Assembly (NCBI GenBank): GCA_038251405.1 | Contig: JBBSBH010000007.1 | Location: 62,001 to 126,000 of the forward strand | Source of the DNA: JADJLQ01 sp038251405 | GTDB taxonomy: Bacteria > Bacteroidota > Bacteroidia > Chitinophagales > Saprospiraceae | DNA: 64,000 nucleotides | Reading direction: 5' to 3' | Part shown: one piece after another, positions 47,957 to 55,591 of the stretch | Position numbering within the stretch: the stretch's first letter is position 1 | How the letters are laid out: the number at the start of each line of letters is the position of its first letter | The notes under the pieces: model-generated | What the model was told of the DNA's origin: nothing | Seen by the model: only the letters and a program-made list of their open reading frames with translations | The model's database searches: none | Translations under genes and position numbers: made by a program

Positions 47957-50326
47957 ATGTTCAAAAACTATCTTAAAATCGCCTGGAGAAATCTTGTTAA
48001 GAACAAAGCTTTTAGTACGATCAATATTCTTGGCCTGGCAATAGGACTATGTAGTTTTATGATAATAATGCTGTGGATTTCTCATGAGCTCAGCTTTGAC
48101 AATTTTCATTCCAACAAAAATCAATTGTATCGGGTAATGATCAATGGCAAAGACAGCAATACGGGTGAAAAATATACTTCCATCGCTACTCCACTCGCTT
48201 TAGCAAATGCTCTAAGAGATGATGTGCCGGGCATAAAGGCCGTGTGCGAATCCAATTGGGAAGGAATACAATATCTCAAGGCCGGAGACAATAGCCTTTC
48301 AAAATATGGCACCGAAGTATCAAGTGAATTTTTCTCACTATTCAAATTTCGTTTTGTCCAGGGTGATTCCAAAACGGCTTTGGCTAATCCAGAATCTATT
48401 GTATTGACTGAACAAACCGCAAAAGCATTATTTGGAAAGGATGACCCTATGAATAAAATAGTACGCTGGAACAACATCGTTGATCTAATGGTAACAGGAA
48501 TAGTACAGGACATTCCAACCAATAGTTATTTCAAAAATTTCCAATACTTCATGCCCTTTAGTAACTATGAAAAAAGACAGTCGTGGGTAGCCCAGGCAAG
48601 AAATGACTGGGGGAATTTTTCATTCAATATGTTTGTAGAACTGGAGCCAAATGTTACCTATGCACAAATAGAACCAAAAATTAAAAACTTAATAATCAAT
48701 CACAAAGAAAAAGACACTCACCAGGTAATGCTTTTCCCCTTAGCAAAATGGAGATTGTACAATGAATTTAGAAATTGGGATTCAACGGCTGGCAGAATAG
48801 ACTATGTAAAAATGTTTGGCTTAGTTGGAATACTTATATTACTCATTGCCTGTATAAATTTTATGAATTTAAGTACTGCCCGTAGTGAAAAAAGAGCTCG
48901 CGAAGTGGGGGTAAGAAAATCAATAGGTTCAAGCCGTTTACAATTAATTGCGCAGTTTTTAGGTGAATCTATTCTCTTAAGTAGCTTATCCTTTTTAGTA
49001 AGTATTCTATTGATAACATTGATTTTACCTCTGTTCAATAATTTATTAGAGACAAATATCAGCCTGCCATTTTCCAACCCATTATTTTGGCTTTTTTCCT
49101 TAATTGCTATTTTATTTACTGGTGTACTAGCAGGTAGTTATCCTGCTTTCTATCTTTCTTCCTTTCAGGCTATAAAAGTACTTAAAGGTCAAATTACAAA
49201 TAACAAAGGCGCCACTTTACCTCGCAAATTTCTTGTGGTCACTCAATTTGTTGCTTCATTAGCACTGATTATGAGCACCCTGATTATTTACCAGCAACTT
49301 CAATTTGCACAAGCCAGGCCATCAGGGTATAATCCAAATGGGCTCCTGTTAGTAGATATGAAGTCGGATCTTCAAAAAAATTATAACGTGGTAAAGAATG
49401 AATTAGAAAACTCCGGAGTAATCGAATCCGTTGTAAAAGCATCTGCGCCTATTCATTCTATTTGGAGTAATTGGTTAGTTACTGACTTTACAGGTAAAAT
49501 TGGTGACGAGAAAGCCAGTGTAGCATACATTGCTACGGTTCCAAATTATTTTAGTACCCTGGGAATAAAGTTTAAACAAGGTCGGGATTTTTATAGTGAG
49601 TCAGATTCTAGTTCCATAATAATAAATGAAGCTACAGTAGAAAGGTTGAGATTACAAGATCCCATTGGAAAAACAATTAAACTGGAAGGTGGAAATCTAA
49701 ACATCGTGGGTGTAGTTGAAAATACGATCATGGCAAATCCATTTGAACTAGTGGGTCCCGCTGTATTCACTTGTAATCCAGGTTGGGCCAATAGTATGAT
49801 GTTTAGAATCAAACCCAATACTAAACCAGGTGATCTGTTAGCTAAAATAGCGCCTATTTTTAGAAAACACAATCCAGCTTTCCCATTCGAGTATGAATTT
49901 GCCGATACGGAATATGGTAAGAAATTTGATTTTGAATTAATGATAGGTAAGTTAGCAGCCATTTTTTCAATATTAGCTATTTTTATTTCTTGCCTTGGGC
50001 TATTTGGACTAGCCGCATTCATAGCCGAAAAAAGAACTAAAGAAATAGGCATAAGAAAAATACTTGGAGCCTCTATAGCTAAATTGTGGATGATGCTTTC
50101 AAAAGAGTTTATTTTATTAGTATTGCTTGGCTCATCTATTGCCGTACCCATATCTAGCTATTACCTCAATCAATGGCTACATAAGTATGAGTATAGAATC
50201 AATATTGATTACATGGTATTTGTTTGGGCCATAGTCCTCGCTCTGCTTATTACCCTTATTACGGTGAGCTTTCAATCTATAAAAGCCGCTATCGCCAATC
50301 CAGTGAAAAGTTTACGAACAGAATAA
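47957..50326 (+). CDS. FtsX/MacB-type ABC permease (789 aa), RWRLYS subfamily
   Basis: Complete two-half permease starting MFKNYLKIAWRNLVKNK, first gene of a three-permease unit. The subfamily motif before TM2 is KWRLYNEFRNWDSTAG. Coupling segments are AREVGVRKSIGS near residue 314 and KEIGIRKILGA near 695. In the second core the usual VVKDF is VVENTIMANPFE; the siblings at 10327, 22435 and 32130 have related forms (for example VVKNMLIESPYK), so this is a subfamily trait. The tail is NPVKSLRTE. The open frame of the next gene runs back into this one, but its real start lies 59 bp after this stop. Confidence 0.96.
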   Translation: MFKNYLKIAWRNLVKNKAFSTINILGLAIGLCSFMIIMLWISHELSFDNFHSNKNQLYRVMINGKDSNTGEKYTSIATPLALANALRDDVPGIKAVCESNWEGIQYLKAGDNSLSKYGTEVSSEFFSLFKFRFVQGDSKTALANPESIVLTEQTAKALFGKDDPMNKIVRWNNIVDLMVTGIVQDIPTNSYFKNFQYFMPFSNYEKRQSWVAQARNDWGNFSFNMFVELEPNVTYAQIEPKIKNLIINHKEKDTHQVMLFPLAKWRLYNEFRNWDSTAGRIDYVKMFGLVGILILLIACINFMNLSTARSEKRAREVGVRKSIGSSRLQLIAQFLGESILLSSLSFLVSILLITLILPLFNNLLETNISLPFSNPLFWLFSLIAILFTGVLAGSYPAFYLSSFQAIKVLKGQITNNKGATLPRKFLVVTQFVASLALIMSTLIIYQQLQFAQARPSGYNPNGLLLVDMKSDLQKNYNVVKNELENSGVIESVVKASAPIHSIWSNWLVTDFTGKIGDEKASVAYIATVPNYFSTLGIKFKQGRDFYSESDSSSIIINEATVERLRLQDPIGKTIKLEGGNLNIVGVVENTIMANPFELVGPAVFTCNPGWANSMMFRIKPNTKPGDLLAKIAPIFRKHNPAFPFEYEFADTEYGKKFDFELMIGKLAAIFSILAIFISCLGLFGLAAFIAEKRTKEIGIRKILGASIAKLWMMLSKEFILLVLLGSSIAVPISSYYLNQWLHKYEYRINIDYMVFVWAIVLALLITLITVSFQSIKAAIANPVKSLRTE

Positions 50327-50328
50327 AT

Positions 50329-50377
50329 TCAATTATCAATTATCAATTATCAATTATCAATTATCAATTATCAATTA
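50329..50377 (+). repeat. Seven tandem copies of TCAATTA
   Basis: Seven perfect 7-bp units fill the spacer between two permeases, ending 8 bp before the start codon at 50386. Copy-number change by slippage would alter spacer length in 7-bp steps. It is too short for a CRISPR or an iteron origin. Confidence 0.9.
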
Positions 50378-50385
50378 TTAATACT

Positions 50386-52824
50386 ATGTTTCAAAATTAT
50401 TTAAAAATCGCCTGGAGAAATCTAATTCGACAATCCCGTTTTACTATATTGAATATTACCGGTTTGAGCATTGGCATAGCAGCCGTATTACTCATTTTTC
50501 AAATCGTTCAATACGAGGCTGGTTTTAATAAAAATTTTAAAAACTGTGATCGTATAGTACGCGTAGTAGGCCAAAGAAAGGGTGCTGATGGCGGTATCTC
50601 TTTTCAAAGCGGCATGGCAACTTCTGCGATGATTTCTGCTCAAAAATCCGTACCCCAGTTTGAAGCGAGTTCACGCATACGTATGTACAAGCCAACTATT
50701 ATAGTGCCTGATATGGAGGGTGGAGCACCGCTTAAAAAATTAGACTTGCCCGACGATGATCTTGCTTTTTTTGCCGAACCTTCTTTTTTGAAGATATTTG
50801 ATTTAAAGTGGTTGGCAGGGGACAAATCGACCGCTTTGAATGACCTTAGTTCAGTCATTTTGAGTAAAAGTATAGCCGAAAAATGTTTTGACCATTATCA
50901 AAATGCCATTGGACAAACCATCCTGTTAGATAATACACCCATGATAGTGCATGGCATTATGGATGATGTACCTGCCAATTGTGATTTACCCATTCATATA
51001 TTACTTCCCTATGCTACTCTTGTAGCTAACAAAGACAAGTATGATTATGTCGAAAATTGGGGTCGTAACCGAGCAAATGATCAACTGTTTGCACTATTGA
51101 CCAAATCAGAGATTTTTGAAGCAGCTAATGAGGTAGTAGGACAAGTGGGCAAAAAAGAATTTGCCGATGCAAGCAACAGCAAGCAAATAGGTGAGAATAC
51201 TTTTTTTCTACAACATCTTTCAGACCTACATCATGATACGCGATTGAGCAGCCCAGGTGGTTATATGATAGAGAGAAGCAGGCTGTGGATATTATCATCT
51301 ATCGGTCTATTGGTGTTGCTAATGGCGTGTTTCAATTTTGTCAATCTCTCCACAGCACAGTCCTTAAGGCGCGCCCAAGAGGTGGGTATTCGCAAAACAT
51401 TGGGTAGTGGCAAAAGCTCATTATTTAGCCAGTTTATTACCGAAACAGGCTTGATTGTGTTATTTTCTGTCGCTTTTGGTGCAATATTAGCTCATTTTGC
51501 CTCTCCTGTTTTAGCCCAGATTTCGAGCCTTCCCAAAGAATTACCTTTCTTTTCTAACCCTATGATTTGGTTATTTTTAGGACTTTTGACGATACCCGTC
51601 ACTCTATTTTCTGGAATTTATCCAGCTATGGTTCTGACACAATTTAGCCCAATCCGTGCTTTGAAAAGTGATATTTCGTCCAAGAAATTGGGTAGCGGTA
51701 ATGTGAGGAAAGGTTTAGTAGTTTTTCAATTTGTGATCACTCAGGTTTTATTAATAGGCACTATCGTTTCGTTGAAACAAATGAATTTTATTCAAAATAT
51801 AGATCTAGGCTTTAACAAAGACTTCATTTATACTTTTGGCATGGATAATACTCCTGACTCGAGACTCAAATTAAACACCATGAAATCTGAGATCTTGAAA
51901 ATATCTGGTGTTCAATCTATGTCCATGAGCAATTTACCAGCTTCATCCCGAGGAAGCTGGCAAACTAGTTTTACCGTGGGTGAAGGCACTCCCGACCAAC
52001 CATTCAATACTGGCTATATGTTTGCCGATGCCGATTTTCAAAAAACATTTGATGTACAATTGCTCGCAGGCAGATGGTATGGGCCAAGCGATACCACTAC
52101 AGGTTATGTGATCAATGAAACATTGATGAAAAAAATAGGTATTGACAGTCCTGATAAAGCGATAGGACAAGTATTGCGTTTGGAACGTGACCCGTGGTTT
52201 CCTATAATCGGGGTAGTAAAAGATTTTCATTCAAAACCACTTCAATCAGGCTTTGAGCCTTTGGTACTTGCCACTTATCTTGGCCTTTACAGAAGATCAT
52301 CTATCAAAATAAATACTAAAAATAGTGCTTCTACCCTTGCAGCAATAAAACATGTCTTTGATCAAACGTATCCGGAACAAGTGTTTAATGGTAGTTTTTT
52401 GGATGAAAATATTGCTCGTTTTTATGCTGCCGAAACCCGTTTTTCTCAAACCTGCAAAGGCTTTTCGATTTTAGCCATTTTAATATCATGCCTTGGTTTG
52501 TTTGGTTTAGTTTCTTTGATGGCCGTACAGCGCACCAAGGAAATTGGGATTCGTAAAGTACTAGGTGCAAGCATTCCTAATATCATCGGCTTGATTTCAA
52601 AAGATTTCCTTGTTTTAGTAGGTATAGCCATTTTAATTGCCAGCCCAATTGCATATTATTTTATGCATGCATGGCTTCAAGATTTTACTTATCGCACAGA
52701 TATTTCGTGGTGGATATTCGCTTTGGCTGGTGTATCGGCTATTGTGATTGCGATGATCAGCGTGAGCTTTCAATCTATAAAAGCAGCGATTGCAAACCCG
52801 GTCAAATCTCTTAAAACTGAATAA
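50386..52824 (+). CDS. FtsX/MacB-type ABC permease (812 aa), MAVQRTKE subfamily
   Basis: Complete two-half permease. The frame is open back to 50224, inside the previous gene, but 54 of those codons are low-complexity translation of the TCAATTA repeat; ATG 50386 gives the family start MFQNYLKIAWRNLIRQS. It is the sister of the gene at 24839: MAVQRTKE after TM6, HLSDLHHDTRLSSPGG before TM2 and SPDKAIGQ in the second core. Coupling segments are AQEVGIRKTLGS near residue 330 and KEIGIRKVLGA near 718. The tail is NPVKSLKTE, with Lys for Arg as in the next gene. The spacer downstream is 9 bp. Confidence 0.95.
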   Translation: MFQNYLKIAWRNLIRQSRFTILNITGLSIGIAAVLLIFQIVQYEAGFNKNFKNCDRIVRVVGQRKGADGGISFQSGMATSAMISAQKSVPQFEASSRIRMYKPTIIVPDMEGGAPLKKLDLPDDDLAFFAEPSFLKIFDLKWLAGDKSTALNDLSSVILSKSIAEKCFDHYQNAIGQTILLDNTPMIVHGIMDDVPANCDLPIHILLPYATLVANKDKYDYVENWGRNRANDQLFALLTKSEIFEAANEVVGQVGKKEFADASNSKQIGENTFFLQHLSDLHHDTRLSSPGGYMIERSRLWILSSIGLLVLLMACFNFVNLSTAQSLRRAQEVGIRKTLGSGKSSLFSQFITETGLIVLFSVAFGAILAHFASPVLAQISSLPKELPFFSNPMIWLFLGLLTIPVTLFSGIYPAMVLTQFSPIRALKSDISSKKLGSGNVRKGLVVFQFVITQVLLIGTIVSLKQMNFIQNIDLGFNKDFIYTFGMDNTPDSRLKLNTMKSEILKISGVQSMSMSNLPASSRGSWQTSFTVGEGTPDQPFNTGYMFADADFQKTFDVQLLAGRWYGPSDTTTGYVINETLMKKIGIDSPDKAIGQVLRLERDPWFPIIGVVKDFHSKPLQSGFEPLVLATYLGLYRRSSIKINTKNSASTLAAIKHVFDQTYPEQVFNGSFLDENIARFYAAETRFSQTCKGFSILAILISCLGLFGLVSLMAVQRTKEIGIRKVLGASIPNIIGLISKDFLVLVGIAILIASPIAYYFMHAWLQDFTYRTDISWWIFALAGVSAIVIAMISVSFQSIKAAIANPVKSLKTE

Positions 52825-52833
52825 ATAAAAACG

Positions 52834-55236
52834 ATGTTTAAAAATTATTTCAAGATCTCCATGCGTAACCTGGGTAAAAATAAGTTATACTCGGTTATCA
52901 ATATTTTTGGATTGACGATGGGGCTTGCTGCCTGCCTTTTAATTGGTATTTACATTAACCATGAACTGAGTTATGATAAATTCAATACCAGGTCTGGGAG
53001 GATGGTAAGGGCGACCATGGAATATAAACAGGCAGAAACAGTAAATGCAGTTGCTACTACCGAAACCAAAGTGGGCCCTCAGTTCAAAAGAACATTTCCG
53101 GCTGTCGAAGAATATGTACGCACTTTTATAAGTAGCAGTGTAATAAAAAACGGCGATAAAATTTTTGATGAGCCCCGGGTTCTTTTTGCTGATGATCCCT
53201 TCTTTAAAATATTCTCATTTAATATTATTGATGGAAATGCAGCAACAGCACTGGATGCGCCGGATAAGGTCGTCCTTACCCAATCCATGGCAAAGAAATA
53301 TTTTGGTGACGAAAATGCGGTTAATAAAACGCTGAATGTCATTGGAAGGGATATGACGGTATCTGCAGTATGCGAAGATGCACCACAAAACTCACAATTA
53401 AAATTTGATTTTGTAACTCAGTTTTTAAATCTTTCAAACGGAGTTAAAGACGAAACCTGGTGGAATGCAAACTGGATTACTTATTTTTTACTGCGTGATA
53501 AAAACAGCATACCACAGCTACAGCAGCAGATAAATAATTACATGCAGACAGCTGAAGTGAGAGCACAGGCTCGTTTGGAAGGCGGCAGTTATCTTACTTT
53601 TCATTTAGAACCACTAACCAGCATTCATTTGCATTCAAGTCTTTCGGGCTTTGAACCCAATGGCAGCATGACTTACGTGTATATGTTTTTAGTCATCGCT
53701 ATGCTCATACTCATTATTGCATGTGCCAATTATACCAATCTGGCCACTGCACAATCCAGTGGTCGCAGCGGAGAGATTGGAATGCGTAAAGTATTGGGTG
53801 CTTTTAAACGCCAAATATTTGTTCAGTTTATAGGGGAATCCTCGGTAATAACTTTTATTGCTGCCCTGTTGGCTTTTTTACTAAGTATGCTTTTGATACC
53901 CTATTTCAATACTATAACCGGCAAACAATTTACTACTCATATCTTGCTCCAACCGATTCCGATTATTGCATTGCTTGCCTTTAGTATACTAGTTAGTTTT
54001 TTTGCAGGACTCTACCCAGCTCTTGTTTTGTCAGGTACTCAAATCATGGGCGTGCTAAAAAAAGGATTCACCTTTACCGGAGGTAATAACCTGCTTCGTA
54101 AAAGTCTGATCGTCGTACAGTTTACGGTATCTATTTTCCTTATCATTTATACGGTTATAATTCTGCAACAAATGAATTTTATGCAGACTAAAAAACTCGG
54201 ATATGATAAAGACCATATCGTGGTCTTACCCATTGGTGGGAATATGCAAAAGAATTTTCAAAATATAAAACAAGCAATTGAAAAAGTCCCAGGTGTGGAA
54301 GCTGTAACAGCATCCTATGAAACCCCCGAATTTGTAGAATGGGGTGATGGCATTACTGCCAGTGATGATAAAGGAGAGCACAACATTTCATTGAATGCTA
54401 TGCCCGTTGACCTGGATTTTACTAAAACGATGAAGATGCAATTGACAGCAGGGCGTGATTTTCAGAATTCAGATTTTGGCCTAATGGACACCAGTAATAA
54501 TTATGCAGCTTTTCAACAAGCCTTTATCATCAATGAAACGCTGGCAAAAAAAATAGGCTGGACACCTGAAGAAGCGATTGGAAAAAAAATTGAAAAAGGC
54601 TCGTTGACAGGACCGGTTGTGGGCGTAATTAAAGATTTCAATTTCAGCAGCCTGCACGACCCTATCGGTCCATTGGTAATGTTTCTGGGTAGAGACTATT
54701 CGCGTACTTACATGGTACGCATAGGTAGTAATAATATAAAAGAAACAGTGAGCAACCTGGAAATGGTCTGGAAACAGCGGGTGCCCGACAGGCCCTTTAA
54801 TTATCATTTTCTGGACGAAGATTATAATAAATTGTATCAGGCAGAGCAGCGCACTTCTGCATTATTCAGCGTAGCTGCAGGTCTTGCCGTTATACTGGCA
54901 TGCCTTGGGCTATTCGGACTCGCAGCATTCACCATAGTTCAGCGAACAAGAGAAATAGGAATAAGAAGAGTGCTGGGCGCAAATCTAAGCAGCATCACCC
55001 TGTTGATCTCATCAAATTTTCTAAAACTGGTAGGCCTTGCGGTCCTTCTTTCGACTCCACTTGCATGGTGGGTGGCCAATAAATGGCTGCAGGAATTTGC
55101 TTTCAGAATTCCAATACATTTATATGTGTTTGTAATGGCAGCAGTGGTAACTATGCTGATCGCTCTGATCACGGTTGGATTTCATTCGATCAGGGCGGCA
55201 TTGACGAACCCGATAAAAGCATTAAAAACGGAGTAA
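52834..55236 (+). CDS. FtsX/MacB-type ABC permease (800 aa)
   Basis: Complete two-half permease starting MFKNYFKISMRNLGKNK. It pairs with the gene at 60433: shared INIFGLT-[MI]-GL, ATMEY/VIMEY after TM1, [TS]-KV-[GA]-P-x-F-[KR]-RTFP and an IHLHS motif without the usual LEGE. Coupling segments are SGEIGMRKVLGA near residue 312, where the first Lys is Gly, and REIGIRRVLGA near 706, where Lys is Arg; SKDF is replaced by SSNF. The tail is NPIKALKTE. It ends the triplet driven from copy 4, and a tandem repeat follows directly after the stop. Confidence 0.95.
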   Translation: MFKNYFKISMRNLGKNKLYSVINIFGLTMGLAACLLIGIYINHELSYDKFNTRSGRMVRATMEYKQAETVNAVATTETKVGPQFKRTFPAVEEYVRTFISSSVIKNGDKIFDEPRVLFADDPFFKIFSFNIIDGNAATALDAPDKVVLTQSMAKKYFGDENAVNKTLNVIGRDMTVSAVCEDAPQNSQLKFDFVTQFLNLSNGVKDETWWNANWITYFLLRDKNSIPQLQQQINNYMQTAEVRAQARLEGGSYLTFHLEPLTSIHLHSSLSGFEPNGSMTYVYMFLVIAMLILIIACANYTNLATAQSSGRSGEIGMRKVLGAFKRQIFVQFIGESSVITFIAALLAFLLSMLLIPYFNTITGKQFTTHILLQPIPIIALLAFSILVSFFAGLYPALVLSGTQIMGVLKKGFTFTGGNNLLRKSLIVVQFTVSIFLIIYTVIILQQMNFMQTKKLGYDKDHIVVLPIGGNMQKNFQNIKQAIEKVPGVEAVTASYETPEFVEWGDGITASDDKGEHNISLNAMPVDLDFTKTMKMQLTAGRDFQNSDFGLMDTSNNYAAFQQAFIINETLAKKIGWTPEEAIGKKIEKGSLTGPVVGVIKDFNFSSLHDPIGPLVMFLGRDYSRTYMVRIGSNNIKETVSNLEMVWKQRVPDRPFNYHFLDEDYNKLYQAEQRTSALFSVAAGLAVILACLGLFGLAAFTIVQRTREIGIRRVLGANLSSITLLISSNFLKLVGLAVLLSTPLAWWVANKWLQEFAFRIPIHLYVFVMAAVVTMLIALITVGFHSIRAALTNPIKALKTE

Positions 55237-55237
55237 A

Positions 55238-55296
55238 ATGGCAAACGGCGAAGGGTGAAATGGCAAACGGCGAAGGGTGAAATGGCGAAGGGTGAA
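55238..55296 (+). repeat. 22-bp tandem repeat, two full units and a partial third
   Basis: Two perfect 22-bp units start at 55238 and 55260, each ATGGCAAACGGCGAAGGGTG plus AA; a shortened third unit lacking the middle starts at 55282, and degenerate GAAGGGT pieces continue to about 55370. Each full unit contains a miniature frame, ATG to TGA, coding MANGEG. No ribosome-binding site is evident and I do not regard them as genes. Confidence 0.85.
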
Positions 55297-55591
55297 GGCA
55301 TGTTTAATTAAATTTTAAAAGAGTAATATTTGGTGAAGGACGAAGGGTAAAGTAGTGAAGGTTAAAGGCTTGATTTGTATGTACATTAGCCTTACCTAGT
55401 ATTCATTCGCATTTAATCAACATCATTTTTCGTACACAACTGTATCATAAACGAACACTTTAATCTTACTTAAACTCATCTATATTATTGATTATCAATC
55501 TCTAATGTCGTTGGCATGGTATTGTACTTATTAAAGAGATTCCAATAAATAATTTGCCGTTTCTCATTTTAATAGAAAAACTCTTTATACC
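55297..55591. other. Intergenic region with degenerate repeat and unit promoter
   Basis: The left part carries decayed pieces of the neighbouring 22-bp repeat (GACGAAGGGTAAAG). The right part holds promoter copy 5 and the leader of the permease at 55592. No coding frame is supported. Confidence 0.6.
55431..55526 (+). promoter_or_regulatory. Composite enhancer-type promoter element, copy 5
   Basis: CGTACAC at 55431 and CGAACACTT at 55452 are 21 bp apart, with TGTATC between and one substitution in the following A-run. TATCAATCTCTAA at 55493 is one mismatch from the IHF consensus. TTGGCAT begins at 55511, 59 bp after the second half-site, followed by GGTATTGT, the closest of the six to a sigma-54 -12 half. 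The start codon is 81 bp downstream. Confidence 0.75.

Noticed and set aside
49591..50151. 186-codon open frame on the minus strand
   Set aside because: It is fully antisense to a well-supported permease, has no recognisable domain, and similar antisense frames recur opposite the same conserved C-terminal region in many copies.
50329..50377. Short tandem repeat considered as CRISPR or origin iterons
   Set aside because: Units are 7 bp with no spacers, and there are no cas, dnaA or rep genes nearby.
50224..50385. Upstream start that would add 54 residues to the permease at 50386
   Set aside because: It overlaps the end of the preceding gene and translates the TCAATTA repeat into low-complexity sequence; the family start is at 50386.
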